From contig JAUREI010000021.1 in NCBI GenBank assembly GCA_030827515.1, positions 1 through 34,341 of the forward strand: 34,341 nucleotides of DNA, in the 5' to 3' direction. Position numbers and translations under genes: made by a program. Shown in pieces: positions 16,697-23,759 of the stretch (position 1 is its first letter; each line of letters opens with the position of its first letter). Under the pieces are notes generated by a model. It saw nothing but the letters and a program-made list of their open reading frames with translations, did not search any database and was not told the origin of the DNA. The DNA is from Prosthecobacter sp. Lineage in GTDB: Bacteria; Verrucomicrobiota; Verrucomicrobiia; Verrucomicrobiales; Verrucomicrobiaceae.

Positions 16697-18178
16697 TCAG
16701 GCACAGCGCCCCTCGCGCAGTTCCTGCCAGGCCCGGCCCAGGCAGCGGGTCAGGTCACTGGGTAGCACGGACTCGGGCGAACCCTCCAGTGCGGCAAGCT
16801 CGGCCGCCCGACCACACAACCAGGCGGCAAGGGAGGCCGCCCGCGGCGGTTTCACGCCCTGGCCGAGCAGGGCGGCGGCGACACCCCCCAGGCAATCCCC
16901 CATGCCGCCCGTGGCCATGCCGGGATGCCCGGTGCTGTTGAAGCGCAGAGGGTCTCCGGCGCAGGTGATGATCGTGCGTGCCCCCTTGAGCAGGAGGGTG
17001 TGGCTGGGATGGGCTGCGGCGAAAGCCTGTGCCGTCGTGGCCCGGTCGCCGAAGGACCCGACCAGTCGCTGCATTTCCCCGGGGTGCGGGGTCAGCAGGC
17101 GCGGACCGGCAGCAACCCGAAGGGGCTCAAGTCCGCAGCGGGCCAGCACGGTGAGGGCATCCGCATCGACCACCACGGGCACCGGCGCGCGGCGCAACAA
17201 TTCGGCCACCTCGTCGGCATGGCCAAAGCCGAGCCCCGGGCCCACCACCAAGGCGTCGAACCCCTCGGACGCGGAACTTGCGTCGGTGATGGAGCGAACC
17301 ATGACTTCGGGCGGCAGGCGCACCTCCAGCACGTCCAGCGCTTCCAGATTGCGCACGAGCAGGGTGACGAGCCCGGCACCGGCGCGAAGGGCGCCGAGGC
17401 AGGCGAGTTCGGCGGCGCCGTAAAAACCGGGCGACCCGGCAAGAACTCCGACGCGGCCGGCACGCCCCTTGTGACACTCGTGATCTCGACGCGGCAGCCA
17501 AGGGCGGAGCAGGTCGGGTGTCAGCAATTCGGCCGTGGCATCGCCCTGCACAAAGGGTTGCAGTTCCGGGAGCGCCACGAGGGCGAGACGACCCACGTGG
17601 TTGACGGCGGCATCGGCCAGCAACCCGCGTTTGACCGCGCCGACCGTGACCGTGACATCGGCGATCACGGCATCGGCCGACGGCAAGCCGGTGTCGCCAT
17701 CAAGTCCCGAGGGCAGGTCCATGGCGACCGTCGAGGCACCGTGCTGGACTCGCAGGTGATTCATGGCCGCGCCGAGCGCCGCAAATTCCGCGCGCAGCGG
17801 TCCGCTGGCACCGAGGCCGAGCAGTCCGTCGAGACAGATGAGCGGACCCTCCGGCGAGAAACCGTCGGAAGGCGGCGGTTCCAGCCCGCCCAACTGCTCC
17901 CAATGCCCGGCAGGCAACGGCTTGAAGGCGGCGGGCTCGCGGGTGCAGCGCGCGAACAGGCGCCAGCCGGCGGCGCGCAACACGCGACCGGCGACCAGAG
18001 CGTCACCGGCGTTGTTGCCAGTGCCGAGAAACAGCACCGCCGTGCCGGGCACGGGGAAAAACTGCCGGATGACACGGGCGATGCCGAGGCCGGCCACCTC
18101 CATGAGCTCGGCCGCGGAAACCCCGGAGGCAAAGGCACGCGCCTCGGCCTCCTGCATCTGGCGGCACGTGACGAACAT
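16697..18178 (-). CDS. nnr: Bifunctional NAD(P)HX epimerase/dehydratase
   Basis: A 493-aa NnrE-NnrD fusion that repairs hydrated NADH and NADPH in the cytoplasm. The N-terminal epimerase (about 1-210) has LFLGTGNNAGDALVAGRVLR (usually GNNGGDG, here GNNAGDA) and AMDLPSGLDGDTG. The C-terminal ADP/ATP-dependent dehydratase (about 225-490) has GRAGRVGVLAGSPGFYGAA, VVGPGLG, VVDADAL, LTPHPGEMQRL and the nucleotide/catalytic stretch NSTGHPGMATGGMGDCLGG. Full family length. It starts 9 bases after the stop of the amidase gene, so the two are probably one operon; an nnr-amidase neighbourhood is also known in E. coli (nnr-tsaE-amiB). Confidence 0.93.
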   Translation of the reverse strand: MFVTCRQMQEAEARAFASGVSAAELMEVAGLGIARVIRQFFPVPGTAVLFLGTGNNAGDALVAGRVLRAAGWRLFARCTREPAAFKPLPAGHWEQLGGLEPPPSDGFSPEGPLICLDGLLGLGASGPLRAEFAALGAAMNHLRVQHGASTVAMDLPSGLDGDTGLPSADAVIADVTVTVGAVKRGLLADAAVNHVGRLALVALPELQPFVQGDATAELLTPDLLRPWLPRRDHECHKGRAGRVGVLAGSPGFYGAAELACLGALRAGAGLVTLLVRNLEALDVLEVRLPPEVMVRSITDASSASEGFDALVVGPGLGFGHADEVAELLRRAPVPVVVDADALTVLARCGLEPLRVAAGPRLLTPHPGEMQRLVGSFGDRATTAQAFAAAHPSHTLLLKGARTIITCAGDPLRFNSTGHPGMATGGMGDCLGGVAAALLGQGVKPPRAASLAAWLCGRAAELAALEGSPESVLPSDLTRCLGRAWQELREGRCA

Positions 18179-18187
18179 GGCGGGAGA

Positions 18188-18823
18188 TCAGCGGGCGCGC
18201 TTGTAGGCGACGATGCCCTGGGCAATGCCCTCGGCGATGCGGGCGCGGAATGCACCGCTCATCATCTTCGCGCGTTCGGCGGAGTTGCTGACGAAGCCGC
18301 ATTCAACCAGCACCGCCGGATTGCGGGTGGTCTTGCGGATGACATAGTAGCTGGCGTGCTTGACGCCGCGGTTGGTCAACCCGGTGGACTGCAGCAGGTA
18401 GGCCTGGATGTAGGCGGCGAGCATGTAGCTGCGGTCATAGTGATAGAATGTCTCGATCCCGTGGCCGGTGCCGCCGCGGCTGTAATTGTAGTGGATGCTG
18501 ACGAAGATCGCGTTGCCGCGGCTGTTGCCGGCATCCACGCGTCCCTGCAGGGGAATGAAGACGTCCGAACTGCGGGTCATGATGACTCGCAGGCCGGCCT
18601 CCTTGAGCAGTCGCTCGACACGGCGGGCGGTGTCAAGACAGAGGTGCTTTTCGTAGACGTAACCAATCGAGGCGCCGCGATCATGGTCCCCGTGACCGGC
18701 GTCGAGGATGACCGTGTCGAAGGCGCGCGTCACGCCTGCGCCGAGCAGGAAAACCAGCAGGGCCAGAGCCAGCGCCCCCGGGAAACGTCCAGGGCGGTGG
18801 CACGGCGGCAGGGGGGCGGTCAT
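18188..18823 (-). CDS. N-acetylmuramoyl-L-alanine amidase (Amidase_3)
   Basis: A 211-aa zinc amidase of the AmiA/B/C catalytic type, which cleaves the bond between N-acetylmuramic acid and the peptide stem of peptidoglycan. Seen: DAGHGDHDRGA (first zinc His), the Glu in VYEKHLCLDTARRVERLL, VSIHYNYSR (second zinc His) and the catalytic Glu in VLVECGFVSN. Residues about 13-34 (FPGALALALLVFLLGAGVTRA) are a signal peptide or anchor, so it acts in the periplasm. It is a single-domain enzyme without AMIN or SPOR targeting domains. The frame is open much further upstream, but that part overlaps the divergent phosphatase; ATG 18823 precedes the signal sequence. Confidence 0.9.
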   Translation of the reverse strand: MTAPLPPCHRPGRFPGALALALLVFLLGAGVTRAFDTVILDAGHGDHDRGASIGYVYEKHLCLDTARRVERLLKEAGLRVIMTRSSDVFIPLQGRVDAGNSRGNAIFVSIHYNYSRGGTGHGIETFYHYDRSYMLAAYIQAYLLQSTGLTNRGVKHASYYVIRKTTRNPAVLVECGFVSNSAERAKMMSGAFRARIAEGIAQGIVAYKRAR

Positions 18824-18854
18824 GGATTCGGAAGTCGGTGCGGACCTTGTCGCG

Positions 18855-18883
18855 CAGTAAGCGCCTTTGCCGACCGGGGTCAA
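18855..18883 (-). promoter_or_regulatory. Candidate promoter of the amidase-nnr operon
   Basis: Minus-strand TTGACC (complement of 18878-18883) is 17 bases from TTACTG (complement of 18855-18860) or 18 from TACTGC. The -35 match is good and the -10 match poor. The remainder of 18824-18952 shows nothing else. Confidence 0.25.
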
Positions 18884-18952
18884 GCAGTTTGGCGGTCGGC
18901 GGCGCGCGACAAAAACCCGAGGAACGGTGTCGCGGGCAGCGTTGGTTTGACC

Positions 18953-19975
18953 ATGCTCCAGCGTCTGCTCCCCGCCCTGCTGCTCGCCACCGCCGCCCCG
19001 GCGGAAATGCCCCTGCGCCACATTGTCTTCGGTTCCTGCCTCGACAAGACCGAGCACCCGCTGCTCGACCGCACCCTGACCCTGCCGATGGACCTCTTTC
19101 TTTACTTGGGCGACAACATCTACGCCGACACTCAGGATATGGCGGTGATGCGGGCGAAATACCAAGCGCTGGCGGAAAGCCGCTTCCATCGCGGCCTGCT
19201 CGAACGCGCTCCCGTGCTCGCCACATGGGACGACCACGACTTTGGCGTCAACGACGGCGGCCGCGACTATCCGAAAAAGCGCGAGGCCCAGAGGGAGTTT
19301 CTCGACTGGCTGCAGGTGCCGGCCGACTCGCCGCGACGTCCCCGCGAGGGCGTGTATGACGCGCGGATGTTTGGTCCGGCTGGGCAGGCGGTGCAGGTCA
19401 TCCTGCTCGACACCCGCTATTTTCGCAGCTCGCTCAAGCGCATCCCCAGGGACCAGGCCGGCGTCGGCGGCAGCGCCGTGCCGAACGACGATCCGGCGGC
19501 CACGGTGCTTGGCGAGGCCCAATGGCGCTGGCTTGAGGAACAACTGCGCACGCCGGCCCGCCTGCGCCTGATCGGTTCCAGCATTCAATTTGCCGCCGAA
19601 GCCAGCGGCAGCGAAAGTTGGGCGAACTTTCCCCGCGAGCAGCGGCGCCTGATTGAACTGATTCGCCGCACCGGCGCCGAGGGTGTGCTCTTTCTGAGCG
19701 GCGACCGCCACTGGTGCGAGTTCTCGACCCTGACACGGGGGGTTCCCTATCCGCTGCACGATCTCACCGCCAGCTCGATGACGCAGGTTCATCCGCGCGG
19801 AACGCCGACGCCGAATGCCCACCGGTCGCTGCCCAAAACCTTTCATCGCCCGAACGTCGGCACCCTCGACATCGACTGGGACGCCGCCGACCCCGAGGTG
19901 CGCCTGCGCATCGTTGATGAAGCCGGTGCCGTGCAGATCGAAAAACTCCTGCGCCTCGGCGAACTGCGCCCCTGA
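18953..19975 (+). CDS. PhoD-like secreted alkaline phosphatase/phosphodiesterase
   Basis: A 340-aa PhoD-family metallophosphatase. A short signal peptide (residues 1-17) is followed by HIVFGSCLD, whose Cys is a metal ligand in this family, then YLGDNIYADT, ATWDDHDFGVNDGG and FLSGDRHWCEF, which supply the Asp, Asn and His ligands of the Fe/Ca site. It should release phosphate from phosphomonoesters or diesters outside the cytoplasm. It lacks the N-terminal PhoD extension domain and is shorter than classical PhoD (about 550 aa), as many Verrucomicrobiota and eukaryotic homologues are. The start at 18953 fits the signal peptide. It is divergent from the amidase and 68 bases upstream of the dehydrogenase gene. 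Confidence 0.9.
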   Translation: MLQRLLPALLLATAAPAEMPLRHIVFGSCLDKTEHPLLDRTLTLPMDLFLYLGDNIYADTQDMAVMRAKYQALAESRFHRGLLERAPVLATWDDHDFGVNDGGRDYPKKREAQREFLDWLQVPADSPRRPREGVYDARMFGPAGQAVQVILLDTRYFRSSLKRIPRDQAGVGGSAVPNDDPAATVLGEAQWRWLEEQLRTPARLRLIGSSIQFAAEASGSESWANFPREQRRLIELIRRTGAEGVLFLSGDRHWCEFSTLTRGVPYPLHDLTASSMTQVHPRGTPTPNAHRSLPKTFHRPNVGTLDIDWDAADPEVRLRIVDEAGAVQIEKLLRLGELRP

Positions 19976-20043
19976 ATCGTTCCGCGCTTGCACCGCGCGT
20001 TGGCCGTCGCCAAGGTGACGTCCCCAACCGAACCATCATCACC

Positions 20044-20931
20044 ATGAGCAGCCAGAACATCGCCTTTGTCGGAGTCGGACGCATGGGGGCCAACATGGCC
20101 CGCCGCCTCAAGGACTGCGGCCACCGCATCACCGCCGTTTACGACGCCCATCGCCCCATTGCCGAAAGCCTCGCGGCCGAACTCGGCTGCGCGGCCCCCG
20201 CCAGCCTGCACGAGGTCACCGCCGCCGCCGACCTGATCTTCACGGTCGTCACCAACGACGCCGCCATGGAGGCGATCTTCTTCAACGCCGACGACAACCT
20301 GCTGCAGGGCGCCGCGGGTCGCACCTTCATCAACTGTGCAACGCTCTCGCCGGCCATCCACCGGCGGGTCGACGCTGCGGCGCGCGCGGCCGGGGCCGAC
20401 TGCCTTGAAGCAGCGATGGCCTCCTCGATCAGCCACGCCCGCGAAGGCAAACTCTACCTCATGGTCGGCGGTGACGAAGCCGTTTACCGGCGGGTGCTGC
20501 CGGTTCTGGAACAGATGAGCGTCAACCGGCGCCATGTCGGCGCCATGGGTCGTGCCGCCGAGGTCAAGGCCCTGGTCAACATGGTGATGAACATCAACAC
20601 CGCAGGTCTGGCCGAGGGTCTCGGCCTGGCCGCCGCGCTTGGCCATGACCTGGACATGATCCGCGAGGTTTTCAGCCAGACCGGCGCCAACAGCCGGGTG
20701 CTGGAAACGGACGCCGGCGACATGGTGGCGCGCGAACACGACTGCTGGTTCTCCGCCGAACACGCCGCCAAGGACAGCGGCATCGCCGCCGGCGTGGCGG
20801 ACGAGGCCGGCCTCACCCTGCCGCTGAACAGCGCCACCAAGGCCCAGTACGACCGCATGATCGCCCTTGGTCTCGGCGGCCTCGACAAGTCCGGCATCGC
20901 CGAACTGACCTTCCGGGGCCGCCACGGCTGA
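20044..20931 (+). CDS. Beta-hydroxyacid dehydrogenase family NAD(P)-dependent oxidoreductase
   Basis: A 295-aa enzyme of the 3-hydroxyisobutyrate/tartronate-semialdehyde reductase family. Residues 5-20 form the Rossmann nucleotide site (AFVGVGRMGANMA). INCATLSP (96-103) and the catalytic-lysine region GRAAEVKALVNMVMN (K175) are present, and the C-terminal helical domain is complete. The substrate-binding signature usually reading DAPVSGG is EAAMASSISHA here (122-132), so the substrate may differ from typical family members. Cytoplasmic. It follows the PhoD-like gene and precedes the MFS transporter by 22 bases, suggesting linked transcription with the transporter. Confidence 0.88.
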   Translation: MSSQNIAFVGVGRMGANMARRLKDCGHRITAVYDAHRPIAESLAAELGCAAPASLHEVTAAADLIFTVVTNDAAMEAIFFNADDNLLQGAAGRTFINCATLSPAIHRRVDAAARAAGADCLEAAMASSISHAREGKLYLMVGGDEAVYRRVLPVLEQMSVNRRHVGAMGRAAEVKALVNMVMNINTAGLAEGLGLAAALGHDLDMIREVFSQTGANSRVLETDAGDMVAREHDCWFSAEHAAKDSGIAAGVADEAGLTLPLNSATKAQYDRMIALGLGGLDKSGIAELTFRGRHG

Positions 20932-20953
20932 AGCCGGTCACCGCCGAACGCCC

Positions 20954-22249
20954 ATGCCCGCGAACGTCCGTCTCTTTCTGGCGTTCCGACTGCTGTTCAA
21001 CTGCCGGTTCTACTACCCGGTCTTCACCGTTCTGTTCCTCGACCTGGGCCTGAGCCTGGGTGAGTTCGCGGCGCTGAACGTCATCTGGGCCCTCACCATC
21101 GTCGCCCTGGAGGTCCCCTCGGGCGCCCTGGCCGACCGCTTCGGCCGCCGTCCGCTCGTGGTCGCGGCCGGCTGGCTGATGGTCGCCGAGATGGGCCTAC
21201 TGTGCCTGATGCCGCCGGGACGGCATGATCTCGTGTTCTGGATGTTCGTCCTCAACCGCATCCTCAGCGGCACGGCGGAAGCCTGCGCCAGCGGGGCCGA
21301 CGAAGCTCTGGCCTACGACAGCCTGCCCGAGGCGGAGCGCACGCGCGAGTGGCCGGCCGTCATGGCGCGGTTGAGCCGATGGATGGCGCTCGGATTCATC
21401 GTCTCGTCAATCAGTGGCGGCCTGCTTTACGATCATGAGCGGATTCTGTCCCTCCTCGATGCCCTCGGCCTGCCGGCGCTGGACCGCGCCTGGACAATGA
21501 AGTTGCCCTTGCTGCTGAACTTCCTCGCCGCGCTCGCCTGCCTGGCCGTGACCCTGCGTCTGCGCGAACCGGGACAAACGCCGGCGACCGGAGGTTCCTG
21601 GTCCCGGGAAACCGCGCGCGCCCTGCGTGGCATGCTCGCCACCGGCGCCTGGATCTGGCGACACAAGCCGGCCTTCCAACTCATCGTCCTTGCCGTCGTT
21701 TTCGACAGCATCATTCGGCTCTTCCTCACCGTCGCCAGCAACTTCTACCGCCTCGTCGGCATCGGCGAGGCCTGGTTCGGCGTCATCGGCACGGTCGCTT
21801 CCGTCCTTGGTCTGGCCAGTGCCGGCCTCATGGAAAAAATGGCGCGCCATGGCACCCAGCGGGCGAACTTCGCCTTTGTCGCCGTGCTGACCTTTGGCGG
21901 TCTGCTTGGTGCCGCCCACCCCCAGTCCGGCTGGGCCGGCATCGCCCTGATCATGCCGCTCATGCTGGCCATGCGTTTCCTGCAGTTCTTTCTGTCGCAA
22001 TACTTGAATGCCGCCGCCGATTCCGCGCACCGCGCCACCGTCCTCAGTTTCCGCGGCCTGACCACGAATCTCGCCTACGGCTTGATGACGCTGTTGTTTG
22101 GCTGGCACACCGCCTGGCTGCAGGGCCGCCTCGGCCTGCCGGCGGACGACCCCGGGGGCTTTGCGGCCAGCCTGCAGGTCTGGCCCTGGTGGTTCACCGC
22201 CACCCTCGGGCTGGCCCTGCTCGGCCTGCGTCTGCACCGCGGTCGCTGA
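20954..22249 (+). CDS. MFS transporter
   Basis: A 431-aa major facilitator superfamily protein with about 12 membrane segments. Motif A is clear in the loop after helix 2 (GALADRFGRRPLV, about residues 57-69). The central cytoplasmic loop (about 195-220) follows helix 6. Helices are rich in Leu/Ala/Gly and the C-terminal half repeats the six-helix pattern. The substrate cannot be read from sequence. It starts 22 bases after the dehydrogenase stop, so it may move that enzyme's substrate or product. Its stop codon directly abuts the stop codon of the converging esterase gene. Confidence 0.9.
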   Translation: MPANVRLFLAFRLLFNCRFYYPVFTVLFLDLGLSLGEFAALNVIWALTIVALEVPSGALADRFGRRPLVVAAGWLMVAEMGLLCLMPPGRHDLVFWMFVLNRILSGTAEACASGADEALAYDSLPEAERTREWPAVMARLSRWMALGFIVSSISGGLLYDHERILSLLDALGLPALDRAWTMKLPLLLNFLAALACLAVTLRLREPGQTPATGGSWSRETARALRGMLATGAWIWRHKPAFQLIVLAVVFDSIIRLFLTVASNFYRLVGIGEAWFGVIGTVASVLGLASAGLMEKMARHGTQRANFAFVAVLTFGGLLGAAHPQSGWAGIALIMPLMLAMRFLQFFLSQYLNAAADSAHRATVLSFRGLTTNLAYGLMTLLFGWHTAWLQGRLGLPADDPGGFAASLQVWPWWFTATLGLALLGLRLHRGR

Positions 22250-23575
22250 TCAGCGGAGCAGGGAGCGGATGTGTTCAATGGCCGCCTCCTGAAGGAAGCG
22301 CGATCCCGCCGGCGTGCTGGTGTGGCCCGACAGAACATCGGCATGCAGTCGCTTCGGCACCGGTAGGGCGTTGTAGGCGGCCAGCACACTGCTGGGCGGA
22401 CAGGTGACATCGATGAAGCCAACGGTCACGGCCGCCCCCGCGCAGCGGGCGCGGGTGGCAAAGTTGACGGCATCCACATAGCGCGCCGTCTGCTGGGCGG
22501 CCGCGTCGGGCCGGCCATCGGCACCGGTCGGCACCAGCTTGGGCCAGCCATTGACGCGACCCACCGCCGCGCCGCTGTGGTCGCAACCCGCCGGCACGCC
22601 GGCGCAGATGAAGGTGACACGGGCATCGAGCCCGGCTGCCGCCAGGGCCTGGAATCCACCCTGGCTCGATCCGTAAACCACCAGCGTGCGACCATCCCAT
22701 TCCGGCTGAGCGATGAGGAAATCGATGGCGCGGATGAGCCGCAGGAACATGCCGGTGAAATAGTTCTGCTGGCGTTCCGTGCGCCCCGAGTAGCGGTAGT
22801 CCTTGAGTGGGCCGGCGGCCTGCGCCTCGTAGAACGCGTCGGGACGGCCGTTGGGCAGGCCGTGGGCATTGATGTCGAGCGCCAGCATTCCGCCCTCCCT
22901 GGCCGCCCAGGAGGCGCTGCCACCGAGGCTGGAACTGCGCACACCGGCACCATGCACGGTCAGGATGGCCGGCAGACTGCCCGGACGCGCCCCGCTGGGT
23001 CGGCTGAAATAGCCCGACACCGGCGCCCCCAGGCAGGCCACCTTGAGGTCGAAACATTCCACCCCCTTCACCGAGGCCGGTGCGGCCACGGGCACGAGCT
23101 CCGCGGCCGGTTCCACGGTGGCCAGAACCGCTTTCTGCGCATTCCAGAAGGCGTCAAAATCCTCGGGGACCGGCAGGCTCGGGCGGATGTCCTGCGGATC
23201 GAACCCCGCGGACGCCAGGGCCGAGGTCTTGCCGCTGCTGGCTCTCAGCAACAGAAAGCCCGGTTCCTCCAGTACGCCCTCCAGACGCCCCTTGCCGGCG
23301 TTCAGCCGAACCTCGACGGGGGGCTGCGGGGCGACCCCATCCTTGGAAAACACGCAGGTGACGGTCAGATCACCGGCCGGTTGGTCGCCAAGGGTCGCCT
23401 CAAGCAAAAAAACCGCCTTCTCCCCGCGCCGATACAACGCGTCGGGGCGATCCACCGAGGCCTTGAGGCGAAGCGCCGGCGCGACCTTTGGAGCGGCAGC
23501 GGACGGGGATTTGACCTGGGCGGTGAGCGGCGTGGCGAGACAGAGGCAGGTGACGAGCAGGCGGAAACTGGACAT
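22250..23575 (-). CDS. Secreted acetylxylan-esterase-like alpha/beta hydrolase (AXE1)
   Basis: A 441-aa secreted protein: signal peptide (residues 1-19, PLTAQ), an N-terminal beta-rich domain (about 35-125) and an AXE1/cephalosporin-C-deacetylase-type alpha/beta hydrolase domain (about 135-440). The triad is visible: nucleophile in VYGSSQGG (near residue 305), Asp in GFIDVTCPPS and His in SGHTSTPAG near the C-terminus. PEDFDAFWNAQK and HGAGVRSS are family words. Enzymes of this family remove acetyl groups from xylan and other sugars outside the cell. The start at 23575 fits the signal peptide; a very long open frame continues upstream through the kinase gene but is antisense shadow. Divergent from the pseudokinase. 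Confidence 0.9.
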   Translation of the reverse strand: MSSFRLLVTCLCLATPLTAQVKSPSAAAPKVAPALRLKASVDRPDALYRRGEKAVFLLEATLGDQPAGDLTVTCVFSKDGVAPQPPVEVRLNAGKGRLEGVLEEPGFLLLRASSGKTSALASAGFDPQDIRPSLPVPEDFDAFWNAQKAVLATVEPAAELVPVAAPASVKGVECFDLKVACLGAPVSGYFSRPSGARPGSLPAILTVHGAGVRSSSLGGSASWAAREGGMLALDINAHGLPNGRPDAFYEAQAAGPLKDYRYSGRTERQQNYFTGMFLRLIRAIDFLIAQPEWDGRTLVVYGSSQGGFQALAAAGLDARVTFICAGVPAGCDHSGAAVGRVNGWPKLVPTGADGRPDAAAQQTARYVDAVNFATRARCAGAAVTVGFIDVTCPPSSVLAAYNALPVPKRLHADVLSGHTSTPAGSRFLQEAAIEHIRSLLR

Positions 23576-23732
23576 GGCGACGGATTCCAACGCCGGCAGC
23601 GGGAAGGCTCTACGAATTTCCGCAAGAAAAGTCGGCCCCGACTGAACGCCAAACGTCAAGGCGTCGTCTAAGCCCTGCCTTGACCCGGCGCGGTCGGCCG
23701 CCAACTTGCCGAACGTCACCCGTCCATTCCCG

Positions 23733-23759
23733 ATGTCCAACCACGTCGTCACTGCATGA
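23733..23759 (+). other. Nine-codon upstream open frame overlapping the pseudokinase start
   Basis: ATG 23733 opens a mini-frame encoding MSNHVVTA whose stop TGA overlaps the kinase ATG as ATGA (23756-23759). This could be a coupling leader or coincidence. A TTGACC hexamer at 23680-23685 lies upstream but has no good -10 partner. Confidence 0.3.

Noticed and set aside
16925-18952. A plus-strand extension of the PhoD-like frame by 676 codons
   Set aside because: It is antisense to nnr and the amidase, both with strong family motifs; the phosphatase signal peptide begins at 18953.
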